A stretch of 64,000 bases of DNA from CAZGAQ01 sp964523405 (lineage in GTDB: Bacteria; Planctomycetota; Phycisphaerae; UBA1845; Fen-1342): assembly GCA_964523405.1 (NCBI GenBank), contig CAZGAQ010000024.1:17552-81551 (forward strand), read 5' to 3'. This document shows positions 45,067-54,237 of this stretch, piece by piece. The number at the start of each line of letters is the position of its first letter. Positions within the stretch are counted from its first letter, which is position 1. The notes beneath the pieces are model-generated. The model saw only the letters and a program-made list of their open reading frames with translations. It did no database searches and was not told the origin of the DNA. The translations under genes were made by a program, and so were the position numbers.

Positions 45067-46173
45067 TCAGCCAAAGGGCTCCTCGGCCAAGTCCCGCAGA
45101 AACTCCATGGCCTGTTCGATCGTGCTCACCACGACGCCGCGCTGCCGGGCGCCGTCATCGATATTCCGCAACAGCATCAGATCGTCGTACCACTCCGACG
45201 CGCGCAGCCGCTGGGCAACTTTGTTCCCCAGCGTGCCGCTGCGTAGCGCCTGTGCATCCATGTGGTGGCGAATCAGGAACTCCGCGCGCTCGGTCAGCGA
45301 ACCTTCCAGCGCCTCCAGGCCGGCCGCCACGTGATCGTGCAGATCGATAGCCTTGCCGACGTCGTGCAGCAGCGCCGCCGTAATCAGCTCTTCGTCGTAC
45401 GGGCACTCGTCCCGCGCCAACTCGAACGCCTGCAGGGAGTGGTAGAGCGCGTCGCCCTCTGGGTGCACGGCCGGCAACTGCTGCACCTCCGCGAGCGGCG
45501 CCAGCAGCATGGGCCAGAGCACAAACGGGTCAGCACGGGCCGGCTCCTGAACGGCGCGTGACACGTCGGCGTCCGGGTACTCGCGCGTGACAAGCTGCAT
45601 GAGCTGCGCCGTACTGAGCCGCTCGATCGGACGCCCCGTGATCGAGCTCTTGAAGACGTAGTGCCGCAACTCGGGCGCGTAGACGGTCAACTCAAACGGG
45701 AATTGGTCGCGCACGTGAATGTGCGTGAAAACGCGCTCTTCGTTGTGCTTGCGAATCCGCTTCCGCTCCACTGTACACGTGTAACCGTGCGTTTCGAGCA
45801 GATGGGTGAGGCTGGAGTCATTGGCGCAAAAGACGTGAATGTCAATGTCCGAGCCCTGACGTACGTGTCCCGTGGCCACGCTGCCGATCAGGCGCGGGTG
45901 AAATGCCGTCAGCAACTGCATCATCCGCAAGGCCGCCAGCCGCATATCCGCCAGTTCCCGGCCGCGAGCCGGACCCTCCTGCAGCACGGCCAGCGCCTGA
46001 ATCTCGTCGCGAATCTCCCGATTGGAGGGCAGCACCTGGGGGTCGTGGCGGAAATTCACGCCGAGTTGGGCCGCAGCCTTGCGTTTTGCGGTGTAGTACT
46101 CGGATTCCTCCCGCGCGTACATCAAGCGCGCGGCCGCGACGGCAATGTGCCGGCGGATCTTCGGGTCACGCAT
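45067..46173 (-). CDS. Fusion of a nucleotidyltransferase-like domain and an HD domain
   Basis: 368 residues. After a helical N-terminus (about 1-90) comes a polymerase-beta-type nucleotidyltransferase signature GSVATGHVRQGSDIDIHVF (GS at 97-98, D109 and D111, third acid E161 in FELTVY). Then an HD phosphohydrolase domain: H245 in YHSLQAFELA, H270-D271 in LLHDVGKAIDLHDH, and FLIRHHMDAQ. The domains normally add and remove nucleotides or cleave phosphodiesters, so one chain may run opposing reactions; the substrate is unknown. ATG 46173 is chosen because upstream sequence in frame is low-complexity basic. Confidence 0.85.
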   Translation of the reverse strand: MRDPKIRRHIAVAAARLMYAREESEYYTAKRKAAAQLGVNFRHDPQVLPSNREIRDEIQALAVLQEGPARGRELADMRLAALRMMQLLTAFHPRLIGSVATGHVRQGSDIDIHVFCANDSSLTHLLETHGYTCTVERKRIRKHNEERVFTHIHVRDQFPFELTVYAPELRHYVFKSSITGRPIERLSTAQLMQLVTREYPDADVSRAVQEPARADPFVLWPMLLAPLAEVQQLPAVHPEGDALYHSLQAFELARDECPYDEELITAALLHDVGKAIDLHDHVAAGLEALEGSLTERAEFLIRHHMDAQALRSGTLGNKVAQRLRASEWYDDLMLLRNIDDGARQRGVVVSTIEQAMEFLRDLAEEPFG

Positions 46174-47048
46174 GGTAGTATGCGCTCGATATTCGCAGGC
46201 CATTCGTGCGAGCGCCGGCCTGTAGGTCACCGCAACAGCAACCGGCGGATTATACCGCCGCCGTCCACTCCGGGCCTTTGTTTTCGACTTCGGCGCCGGT
46301 ATTCCGGCGTCGCGACCCGAATGTGGCCGTGACCCTGGAAGTGTCCGCTGCGAGCCCTTCAGCGTATCCGTCGGAGCCCCGCCCTGACCGTCCGCCGGTA
46401 GGCGCTCTTGGCGCCGCACCGGGCACCCAGCCCAGCTTCCCCACCCAGTGTGTGATCCCGTGAACGGAAATCCACGGCGCTGCCGCCGCGCGCCCACGGC
46501 GCCGGCCGCCGGCGCCGCTCTCGAACTGGAGCATCATGCCCTCACGCAAGAAGTATCGACCCCGGCCGCGCCGCCCGGCCGTGCAGATGGAGCCGGGGCC
46601 GGACCTGCCGCAGGCGCTGGCCGGACTGGCTGGTACCGGCCATGAGCGCCGCAAGACGCTGCCGCTCGGCACGCAGGTACACGGCGCGCTCGACGTCAAC
46701 CTGGGCAGCGTGTGCGGGGGCTGTTGCACAGCGAGGTCACTGAAGCAAGCGCGCGCAGGCGGGCCCGAAATCGAGTCACCAGTTGCGGGCCCCGTAGCGC
46801 GGCGCGCGCCCGTGCGCTTCTGAGGCAGTTTCACTCTGGGTGGGGTGCTCCGGAACGGGAATTCTCCGTCAGACACCCCTCACGTTCATTCGGGGCAGGC
46901 GGAAGCCTGATGCTCCAAGGCAACGCGCCACTAGCGGAGCCGCTCTGGCTCGCCACGTGCGACCCCCAGACACGTCGAGCCAGTGTGACACACAGTCCAC
47001 ATGCGCTCGGGGTGGCTGACCTGCCGAGACCGGGACCGACCCGCAGAC
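46174..47048. other. Long gene-poor stretch with one broken ORF
   Basis: 875 bases. Apart from the fragment at 46536-46725 I see no supported coding sequence. The part from about 46730 to 47048 has none of the third-position GC bias of nearby genes and no recognisable transposase or RNA. Confidence 0.5.
46536..46725 (+). pseudogene. Truncated small basic protein gene
   Basis: ATG 46536 has GGAG 6 bases upstream. The first 60 or so codons are coding-like (MPSRKKYRPRPRRPAV, then GHERRKTLPLGTQVHGAL) with strong GC at third positions. At about 46715-46725 the bias stops at a GGGGGCTGTTGCACAGCGA sequence, although the frame stays open to 46823. I read this as a gene whose 3' part was replaced, perhaps by an old insertion. 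It could instead be a short intact protein of about 95 residues. Confidence 0.35.
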
Positions 47049-47426
47049 TCAGGGGCTGCCTTGTCGGAGGATGTTCACGAGCTGGTGCTGCCCCGTGACA
47101 GCCAGGTACACTCCGACCGCCGCATTCACGATGGTGAGCAGTAGCCCGATACTGCACAGGACAACTCCGGAAATCGCCATGCCGCGCCCCGCGGACTTGA
47201 GTGCCTTGATCCCTAAGATCAGCCCGATGATGTTCAACGGCAGCCCAAGGATGGGCAGGCAAGCGCCGCCCAGCCCCAGCACGCCGAGTATGAGCGCGGC
47301 GATGGCCATTCCTTGGCCGCCGGTCGGAACGGCAGGAAATCCGACTGGAGTGTTGAGGGCGGTACCGCAGCCGACACAGAACGCGGCCGCGTCGGAGTTT
47401 GGCGTGCGACAGGTTGGACAGATCAT
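47049..47426 (-). CDS. Zinc-ribbon DUF4190 membrane protein
   Basis: 125 residues. N-terminal zinc ribbon with two CxxC knuckles (MICPTCRTPN and FCVGCGTAL), a Gly/Pro linker, then a DUF4190 pair of transmembrane helices (MAIAALILGVLGLGG and ILGLPLNIIGLILGIKALK) and a third hydrophobic segment (MAISGVVLCSIGLLLTIV). The ATG at 47426 has GGGAGG 6 bases upstream. Function unknown; common as small accessory proteins in Gram-positives and planctomycetes. Confidence 0.88.
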   Translation of the reverse strand: MICPTCRTPNSDAAAFCVGCGTALNTPVGFPAVPTGGQGMAIAALILGVLGLGGACLPILGLPLNIIGLILGIKALKSAGRGMAISGVVLCSIGLLLTIVNAAVGVYLAVTGQHQLVNILRQGSP

Positions 47427-47506
47427 GCCTGCCTCCCAGAAAGAGAATGCCCGACCGGGGCCGCCGCCGCGGGCCCACGCGGCACCGCTGAGGAGTCTTG
47501 CGCAAG

Positions 47507-47556
47507 GGCTGCGCTGCTGGTGTACATCGCGGTCACTAAACACCAACAGCGCAGCC
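47507..47556 (-). terminator. Large hairpin downstream of the aldehyde dehydrogenase gene
   Basis: 17-bp stem GGCTGCGCTGCTGGTGT (47507-47523) / ACACCAACAGCGCAGCC (47540-47556) with one mismatch and a 16-base loop. It lies 38 bases past the dehydrogenase stop on the minus strand; no U-run, so it may be an mRNA-end-protecting stem. Confidence 0.55.
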
Positions 47557-47593
47557 AGCGATCACGAACCCATTCGAGGCTAGCCGCGTGCGG

Positions 47594-49150
47594 CTAGTCG
47601 CCGAACTTGATGCCCTGCGCCAGCGGCAATTCGGTCGACCAGTTGATCGTATTCGTTTGTCGGCGCATGTAGGCCTTCCACGCATCCGAGCCGGATTCGC
47701 GGCCGCCGCCGGTTTCCTTCTCGCCGCCGAAGGCGCCGCCGATTTCGGCGCCGCTGGTGCCAATGTTCACGTTCGCGATGCCGCAGTCACTGCCGCTGTG
47801 CGCCAGGAAGCGCTCCGCCTCCAGCAGGTGCGTCGTAAAGACCGCCGACGACAGGCCCTGCGGAACATCGTTGTGCAGCGCGACGGCCTCATGGATCTCG
47901 TCCACCGCAGCCCCCGCCGAGGAGCCCTTCTTGCCGTAGCCGACGATGTACAGGATCGGCGCGAACGTCTCTTCCTGCACAATCTTGAACTCGTTGCGGG
48001 CGGCAGCGATGCACGGCTTGACGTAGTGCCCGCCGGGATACTCAGGACCACTGAGCTTCTCGCCGCCATAGAGGATTTCGCCGCCTTCCTGCTTCACGCG
48101 GGCGATGGCCTTCTGCATGTCTTCGACGGCCTCATGCGTGACCAGCGGCCCCATCAGCGTGCCTTCCTTGAGCGGGTTGCCGATCGGCACGGTCTTGTAG
48201 GCCTTCACCAGGCGCTGCGTCAGCTCCGCCCGGATCGACTCGTGCGCCAGGATGCGGCGCGTGCTCGTGCAGCGCTGTCCGGCCGTGCCGACGGCGCCGA
48301 ACAGGATCGCCCGCATGGCGAGATCGAGATTCGCGTGCGGCGTGACGATGATGGCGTTGTTGCCGCCGAGTTCGAGGATTGTTCGCCCGAGCCGCTTGCC
48401 GACCACCTCGCCGACGCGGTAGCCCATCTGGCACGAGCCCGTCGCGGAGACCAGCGGAATGCGCTTGTCGTGCAAGAGCTGCTCGCCGACCGTGCTGCCC
48501 TTGCCGATGACCAGGGAGAAGATGGCCGGATCGATGCCGTTCGCCTTGCAGACCTGGGCGGCGATGTGCGTCGTCGCGATCGCGGTCAAGGGCGTCTTGC
48601 TGGCAGGCTTCCACAGCGTGGCGTCGCCGCACACGGCGGCCAGCGCCGAGTTCCAGGACCACACGGCCACTGGGAAGTTGAAGGCGCTGATCACACCGAC
48701 CACGCCAAGCGGATGCCACTGCTCGTACATGCGATGTCCGGGGCGTTCGGAGTGCATGGTCAGACCGCAAAGCTGGCGCGACAGGCCGCAAGCGAAATCG
48801 CAGATGTCGATCATCTCCTGCACTTCGCCCTCCCCTTCGGGGCGGATCTTGCCCATTTCGAGCGTGACCAGGGCGCCGAGTTCCTTCTTGAGCTCGCGGA
48901 GACGGACACCGAGCTGACGGACAACCTCGCCCCGCTTGGGCGCGGGCACCATGCGCCATTTGAGGAAGGCTTGGTGGGCGCGGTCGACGATCCGGCCGTA
49001 TTCGGCCTCGGTGACCTGCGTGACGGTGCCGATGTGTGTGCCGTCGATGGGGGTAATGACTTCGAGCTGGGGCCCGCTACCGAGCCACTCCCCGCAGAAG
49101 CCGCCCAGGTTGTTCTTGTCCACGCCGAGAGTCTTCAGGAAGTCGTACAT
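47594..49150 (-). CDS. ALDH7-type aldehyde dehydrogenase (alpha-aminoadipic semialdehyde dehydrogenase-like)
   Basis: 518 residues. NAD-dependent aldehyde dehydrogenase with ELGGNNAIIV (base-donating Glu) and catalytic Cys in GTAGQRCTSTRR, both in the ALDH7 (antiquitin/AmaB) form. ALDH7 members oxidise alpha-aminoadipic semialdehyde, and betaine aldehyde in some, in lysine degradation. An AGAGGTG site precedes ATG 49150. No lysine-catabolic genes are adjacent, so the substrate is inferred from family only. Promoter and overlapping palindrome lie at 49265-49312. Confidence 0.93.
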   Translation of the reverse strand: MYDFLKTLGVDKNNLGGFCGEWLGSGPQLEVITPIDGTHIGTVTQVTEAEYGRIVDRAHQAFLKWRMVPAPKRGEVVRQLGVRLRELKKELGALVTLEMGKIRPEGEGEVQEMIDICDFACGLSRQLCGLTMHSERPGHRMYEQWHPLGVVGVISAFNFPVAVWSWNSALAAVCGDATLWKPASKTPLTAIATTHIAAQVCKANGIDPAIFSLVIGKGSTVGEQLLHDKRIPLVSATGSCQMGYRVGEVVGKRLGRTILELGGNNAIIVTPHANLDLAMRAILFGAVGTAGQRCTSTRRILAHESIRAELTQRLVKAYKTVPIGNPLKEGTLMGPLVTHEAVEDMQKAIARVKQEGGEILYGGEKLSGPEYPGGHYVKPCIAAARNEFKIVQEETFAPILYIVGYGKKGSSAGAAVDEIHEAVALHNDVPQGLSSAVFTTHLLEAERFLAHSGSDCGIANVNIGTSGAEIGGAFGGEKETGGGRESGSDAWKAYMRRQTNTINWSTELPLAQGIKFGD

Positions 49151-49264
49151 GAGGCACCTCTGACTGGCCGGGCCCACGCAAGAGTTGTTGCCCGCGCGAC
49201 ACGGAGCCGGTTCGGACCGGAACGGAGCCGCAGGAGCCGCCGACAACGGCGGAGCTTATGACGT

Positions 49265-49312
49265 CTCCCGCGGCAGAATGAGTAGTTTACCGCGGGAGGC
49301 TACGGGAAACAA
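49265..49312 (-). promoter_or_regulatory. Promoter of the ALDH7-like gene with an operator-like palindrome
   Basis: Minus strand: TTGTTT (49312-49307), 17 bases, TAAACT (49289-49284). An inverted repeat CTCCCGCGG / CCGCGGGAG (49265-49273 and 49290-49298; 16-base centre) brackets the -10 box and would cover spacer and start site. Confidence 0.45.
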
Positions 49313-49417
49313 AGCGGGCGGGGGCGGCGAGCGCATGCCGGGAGGGCGTGAGCCGAGATGGTGCCGAATCGTCAGCCCATTGGGGGCGGGAGTGCCGGTC
49401 GCGGCCAGCACCCTGGT

Positions 49418-51115
49418 TCAATCGTCGGTCGTTTCCCAGGCGCTGACCGAATTGTAGTTGGACTGGTACGTGGCGTTGTCGGGAAACAGCAGCAGGGCGC
49501 TATGGAAGTCCTGGGCAGCCTTCAGGAACTCCTCCTCATCCTTGTAGTTCAGGCCGCGGGCGTTGTAGGCGTTGGCCAGCTTCTCCTTCACGGCCGTGTT
49601 CTGCGTGTCGAGCTTGTACGCCTTGCGGTAGGCCTCCACGGCGTCGTCGTAGTTCAGGTTGTACAGGCGGTCATCCGCGTACTGCACCCAGGCGTTGATC
49701 GCGTTCTGTTTGTACGTCGCGTTGCTCTTGACCAGTTCGTGGGCCCGGCCATACGCCCCGGCCGCCGCCTTCCAGTCGTCCTCCGCCATGTACTGGTCGC
49801 CGAGGGCGTTGCGGCCCGCGGCCAGGCGATTCCTGTAAGTCACGTTGGTTTTGTCGAGGTCGTAGGCGGCCTGGAAGGCGGCCACCTCGCCGCTAACTTC
49901 GTCCCCTTCGGCGATCCGTTTGCGCTGGACGCGCATGCCGAGCGAGTAGGCGCCCTGGGCGGCCCGCGCTCGCAATTGCTTCTCGTTGCGTCCGACCAGC
50001 AGTTCGGCCGCCTTGGCGTAGTCGGCCAAGGCCCCGTCGACCTCCCCGAGGGCGGAGTACTTCTCCGCGCGGGCGACGTAGCCCTCGGCCAGGGCCGTCT
50101 TCACGTCCATGTCGGTCGGGCTCAGCTCGCGGGCCTTTTGTAGCATGGACATCGCGCCGGTCAGGTCGCCACCGTCCAGCCGTTCGCGGCCCACACCGGC
50201 GTACGCCTTGGCCAAGTCGCGCTCGTACGGGGTCGGATCGTCGGCGTCGGCTGCCACCGCGGAGAGCGTCTGCAGCGCCGTGTCGTAGTCCCCCTGTTGA
50301 ACCTGCGTGCGCCCCAGGAGCTGGCGGGCGAAGAGCACCTTCGGCGCTCGGGCAATCACCGACTGCAACTCGGCGCTGATCTGCTTGAGCTCGGTGTCGT
50401 TGGCGGTGCGCAGCGCCGTGCTGTACTGCATCAACCCGTTGGACGGGTCGCCGGTCTGAATCAGCGCCCCCGCCAGCGTGATGCGCGCCGCGGTATAGTC
50501 CGAGCTGCGGTCCGTCAGCGCAATCAGCAGGCGCACCCCGTCCTCGCGGCGATCGGCCGTCTTTACCATAGCACTGGCCCGCGCGTAGACGATCTGGTCA
50601 TCTTCCTGCAGGATCCGCGCGTTGGCCGCGTCCTGGTCATAGCCCGCCGTGGAGTTCAGCGCGTGCGCCCGCAGAAAGAGCTGCTCGGCCTCCGCGTACT
50701 TCTGCTGGCCCTGCGCGATCAGCCCCTTGGCCTGCACGGCGGCCGCATGGGTCTGGTTCTCTGCGAGGATCCCGTCCAGTATCGTCCCCGCATCGGCGTA
50801 GGCCTTTTGGTCAATCAGGTCGAGGGCCTTTTGGAGCGCCTCCTCCTCGGCTTTCGCCTGCTCCTCAGACACGGCCTGCTGGGCGATTCCCGTGGTCTGT
50901 GCCCCGTATACGCTCGCGAGATCAAACTGCCACACACCGGACGCGCCCAAGCTGGCATAGCCCGTCGCCGCGGTACTCTGGCTGCCGAGCGTCACCTGGT
51001 CGGAACCGCCGTACAGGAGGGAAGAGCCGCCGGTGCTCGAGCTCGTGCTGGTCGCCGAGCCGGGCATGTAGAGGCTGCCCAAAAGCGAACCCACTGTGCT
51101 GGCGTCGATCTGCAT
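49418..51115 (-). CDS. TPR-repeat protein
   Basis: 565 residues. The N-terminal 90 residues are Ser/Thr/Gly-rich with no signal peptide, then tetratricopeptide repeats run to the C-terminus (for example KYAEAEQLFLRAHALN, DYDTALQTLSAVAAD, EVDGALADYAKAAELL, NYDDAVEAYRKAYKLD and FLKAAQDFHSALLLFPDN). TPRs are protein-protein scaffolds; the partner is unknown. GGAGGT lies upstream of ATG 51115. Unlike its neighbours it carries no lipoprotein or export signal. Confidence 0.85.
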   Translation of the reverse strand: MQIDASTVGSLLGSLYMPGSATSTSSSTGGSSLLYGGSDQVTLGSQSTAATGYASLGASGVWQFDLASVYGAQTTGIAQQAVSEEQAKAEEEALQKALDLIDQKAYADAGTILDGILAENQTHAAAVQAKGLIAQGQQKYAEAEQLFLRAHALNSTAGYDQDAANARILQEDDQIVYARASAMVKTADRREDGVRLLIALTDRSSDYTAARITLAGALIQTGDPSNGLMQYSTALRTANDTELKQISAELQSVIARAPKVLFARQLLGRTQVQQGDYDTALQTLSAVAADADDPTPYERDLAKAYAGVGRERLDGGDLTGAMSMLQKARELSPTDMDVKTALAEGYVARAEKYSALGEVDGALADYAKAAELLVGRNEKQLRARAAQGAYSLGMRVQRKRIAEGDEVSGEVAAFQAAYDLDKTNVTYRNRLAAGRNALGDQYMAEDDWKAAAGAYGRAHELVKSNATYKQNAINAWVQYADDRLYNLNYDDAVEAYRKAYKLDTQNTAVKEKLANAYNARGLNYKDEEEFLKAAQDFHSALLLFPDNATYQSNYNSVSAWETTDD

Positions 51116-51394
51116 GCGCGTGACCTCCGCGCAAACTCTCCCCAACCAGAGAAGCATTCCAATCAAAGGGCGACGGGGTCAAACCACGGGCGCGCGGAGG
51201 TGGAAGAGTTTTGCGGATGTCCGGGAATCCACGCCCCCCGGACACGCAGCGCCGCAACCAGGTCAATCCGCTCTGACGCAAAACTCTGCGGTTGCGGCGT
51301 GTTCGACCCGCGCCCAACCGGTGGCGCCGCCGGCGCGCCGGGCCTGGGTTCGCGCAAAGCCTGCGCAACGAAGCCCGCTTGCACAGAGATCGGT

Positions 51395-52012
51395 CTACGG
51401 CTGACTGGCCGGCGCGGACGCCGGCCGCGTCACAGGCTGCGTCGCCAGCACGACGCTGGGCAGCGTCGCGCGCTCGGCAAACTGCAGACCGCGCACGCGC
51501 CAGTGGCCATCGGCGCCGCGGACACACGAGATCCGGAGCACGGCCAGACTGTCTCCGGCCCGCGCCGGCACACTTACGGTCGCATAACCCTCGCGCTCCG
51601 GCACTTCCACACGAACCTGATCCAGCCCGAGTCCGTCCGCATAATACGCCACTTCCGCGGACCAGTTTTCCACGCAGCGCGCCACGAGCACGACCGGATC
51701 GCGTCCCCGCGCCCCCATGCCGTGCGGCATCCGCGCCGCAATGTCCTCCCGTGTCACGACATACCAGGCGACCTGATCCCGGACCGCCGCGGCGGCTTCG
51801 ACATCGTGTCGCGCCAGCGCCTGCGCCTCCGTGCGCAGCAGCAGCAACAGCGTGCGCGCGGCTTCCTGGGGCGTCGCCCGTTGCACAGCCGTCGACAGCG
51901 GCGGCGCTTCGGTCGCCGGCGGGACGGTTGTCCGTGGTGGCCGGCAGCCCAGCGTCAGCGCTCCGGCAACGGCCACCGTGACGAGCCCGCAACTGCACAT
52001 TGTCTTGCGCAA
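51395..52012 (-). CDS. Lipoprotein of unknown function
   Basis: 205 residues from a TTG at 52012. I prefer TTG because GGGAG lies exactly 6 bases upstream and the product then begins L(M)RKTMCSCGLVTVAVAG with an LTLGC lipobox. The ATG 12 bases later has no ribosome site and lacks the basic n-region; a GTG at 52045 abuts the metG stop. The mature part has a helical 60-residue region, then a beta segment (VRVEVPEREGYATVSVPARAGD) and a Pro/Ala tail. It follows metG on the same strand. Confidence 0.65.
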   Translation of the reverse strand: MRKTMCSCGLVTVAVAGALTLGCRPPRTTVPPATEAPPLSTAVQRATPQEAARTLLLLLRTEAQALARHDVEAAAAVRDQVAWYVVTREDIAARMPHGMGARGRDPVVLVARCVENWSAEVAYYADGLGLDQVRVEVPEREGYATVSVPARAGDSLAVLRISCVRGADGHWRVRGLQFAERATLPSVVLATQPVTRPASAPASQP

Positions 52013-52045
52013 GGCAATCTCCCGCGGCGCGACAGCCCCGACCAC

Positions 52046-53731
52046 CTACCCCAGCGCCCCCGGTTCCAGTTTCGCAAACAAGATCACGGGCTCACCCAAC
52101 GGTGCCCCAGCCGGCGGCGGCGGCGGCGCGGTCCAGCGCACCGGCTCGTCGGGCCGATTGAGCATTCGCAGGAGCCGGCGGGCGGCGCCGGGCATGAATG
52201 GCCAGGCCAGCACGGCCAGGTAGTGCACCGCGTGCACGCAGGTCGCAATCGTAGCGGCACAGTCCGCCAGGTCCGTCTTCCGCGAAGCCCACGGCGCCCG
52301 CACGCTGAAATACTCGTTGCACCCGCGCGTGAACGCCATCACCTCTTCCAGCGCCGCCCGAAAGCGGTAGGCCTCCAAGTGCGCGCCCGCCACGGCCAGA
52401 GCCTGGCCGGCCCGCGCGATCAGGTCGCGATCGGCGGCGGTCTGGGCGGTGGCGTCCGGGACGCGGTTCTCGAAGTAGCGCGCCGCGAAAGTCAGCGCCC
52501 GATTGACAAAATTACCGAAGGCGGCCACCAGTTCCGAGTTATTGCGGGTCACGAAGTCCTCAGGGTCAAACGCGGTGCGCGCGCTTTCGGGGGCCTGCGC
52601 GGTCAGGTAGTAGCGGAGCGCATCCGGGTCGAGCCCCTTCTTGAGGTATTCCTCGACCCACACCGGCGCATCGGCTGGCGTGCTGCTCTTGCTGATCTTC
52701 TTCATCTCGCCGGCGAGCTTGAGATTCAGGTAGTTGTTCGCCACGACCGCGGTCGGAAGCTGGTACTGCGCCTCGGCCATCAGCATGGCCGGCCAGGTCA
52801 GGGCATGGAAGACGGTGTTGTCCTCACCGATGAAGTGCACGATCGCGCACTGGGGGTCCGCCCACCAGCGCGTGTAGGCCTGCGGGTCGCCCTCGTGCCG
52901 GGCACACCACGCCGCGGTGAACGAGATGTATCCGATCGGGGCGTCGAACCATACGTACAGCACCTTGCCCTGCGCATCCGGATCGTCGAGCGGCACGGGT
53001 ACACCCCAGGAAATATCGCGCGTCATCGACCGCTCGGGCAGACCCTGTTTGATCTGGCCGAGGGCGAAATTCAGCACGTTCGTCCGCCACTGCCCCTGCT
53101 TCGACTCCAGCCACGTCTGTAGCGGCTTCTGGAAATCGCTGAGTCGCAGATACCAGTGCGTCGTCGCGCGCACCACGGCCGGCTGGTCGGTGATCACGCT
53201 GACCGGGTTCTTGAGGAGCAGGGGGTCAATCATGGCACCGCAGTTGTCGCACTGGTCACCCGTGGCGCCCGCCGCACCACAGTGGTGGCACGTTCCACGG
53301 ACGAATCGGTCGGGCAGGAAGCGCTCCGCCTGCGGGTCGTAGAGTTGCTTGGTGTGCCGCTTGCTGAAGTAGCCCTTGGCGTGAATCTGCCGGAAGAACT
53401 CCTGGCTGAAGTGCTCGTGCAGCGCCACGTAGTCTGGGTGGTGCGTACCACCATAGACATCGAACTCGATCCGCAGGCCGGCGAAATCCTGCTCCTGCCG
53501 GTCGTGGTAGTGCCGGGCGATCGCTGCCGGGGTGCTCTGCTCCTGCAGGGCGGAAATCTCGATGGCGACGCCGTTGTCGTCACTGCCGCAGACAAACCGG
53601 ACTTCGTGCCCGCAGGCGCGCAGGTAACGCACGTACGTGTCCGCCGGCAGGTAGGCGCCGGCGATGTGCCCGACGTGCAGGCGATTGTTTGAGTACGGCA
53701 GGGCCGCCGTGATCAGATAGCGTTTGGCCAT
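52046..53731 (-). CDS. metG: Methionyl-tRNA synthetase
   Basis: 561 residues. Class I synthetase: HVGH (19-22) is the HIGH motif, KISKS the KMSKS motif. A zinc knuckle is formed by CHHCG and CDNCG, and the WFDAPIGYISF motif binds methionine. No C-terminal tRNA-binding (Arc1p-like) domain is present, so it is the short form. It charges both initiator and elongator tRNA-Met. Weak TTGCGG/TACCAT boxes lie upstream (minus strand, 53766-53794). Confidence 0.97.
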   Translation of the reverse strand: MAKRYLITAALPYSNNRLHVGHIAGAYLPADTYVRYLRACGHEVRFVCGSDDNGVAIEISALQEQSTPAAIARHYHDRQEQDFAGLRIEFDVYGGTHHPDYVALHEHFSQEFFRQIHAKGYFSKRHTKQLYDPQAERFLPDRFVRGTCHHCGAAGATGDQCDNCGAMIDPLLLKNPVSVITDQPAVVRATTHWYLRLSDFQKPLQTWLESKQGQWRTNVLNFALGQIKQGLPERSMTRDISWGVPVPLDDPDAQGKVLYVWFDAPIGYISFTAAWCARHEGDPQAYTRWWADPQCAIVHFIGEDNTVFHALTWPAMLMAEAQYQLPTAVVANNYLNLKLAGEMKKISKSSTPADAPVWVEEYLKKGLDPDALRYYLTAQAPESARTAFDPEDFVTRNNSELVAAFGNFVNRALTFAARYFENRVPDATAQTAADRDLIARAGQALAVAGAHLEAYRFRAALEEVMAFTRGCNEYFSVRAPWASRKTDLADCAATIATCVHAVHYLAVLAWPFMPGAARRLLRMLNRPDEPVRWTAPPPPPAGAPLGEPVILFAKLEPGALG

Positions 53732-53902
53732 GCGTCACCACTCCACGGACCGGAATATGGCGGGGATGGTACGCAGGCGGGCGCGCCACCGCAATCGGGA
53801 CCGGCCGGGAGCGAGCGCTCAGGCGGGAAGGGAAGCAACCGGCGGACGGTCAGCCCCCCGGCATGCGGGCAGCGCGACCGCCGTGCGCGCTGCGCAAGAA
53901 AG

Positions 53903-53947
53903 GCGAACGTCGACCAGCCTGCAAAGCGCTGACTGGTCGACGTTCGC
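53903..53947 (-). terminator. Intrinsic terminator of the 37-residue membrane protein gene
   Basis: Perfect 15-bp inverted repeat GCGAACGTCGACCAG (53903-53917) / CTGGTCGACGTTCGC (53933-53947) with a 15-base loop. Read on the minus strand it is followed by CTTTCTTG. A second small hairpin GCTGCT/AGCAGC (53956-53971) precedes it. Confidence 0.75.
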
Positions 53948-53991
53948 ACTCAACGCTGCTGGTTAGCAGCTGTTGTTCGCGGGAAACGACC

Positions 53992-54105
53992 TTAGTCGTT
54001 GTTGCCGCCGCGAAAAACGAACCGCCACAGCACGTAGATGATCAGGCCGATGACCGGGATCGCCGTCCAACCCAGGGACGCCAACGTCGTTGCAGTTGCC
54101 AACAT
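53992..54105 (-). CDS. 37-residue single-pass membrane protein
   Basis: Very small gene: ATG 54105 preceded by AGGAG at 8 bases, stop at 53992. The product is MLATATTLASLGWTAIPVIG followed by LIIYVLWRFVF and RGGNND. It has one transmembrane helix, a basic end and a hydrophilic C-terminus. It has its own strong terminator, supporting a real transcript. The type resembles stress-membrane miniproteins, but no homologue is recognised. Confidence 0.6.
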   Translation of the reverse strand: MLATATTLASLGWTAIPVIGLIIYVLWRFVFRGGNND

Positions 54106-54237
54106 TGCGAAACTCCTGCTTAATGCAGCCACTCGCTTCGGTCCCCGCCGCGCCGGCGGGGGATACCCGTAACGATTCCGGCGATATTCTTGCGGCCCGT
54201 CCCGGGCGCGTCAATAGGGCGCCAAGGGCCCAAGGCA

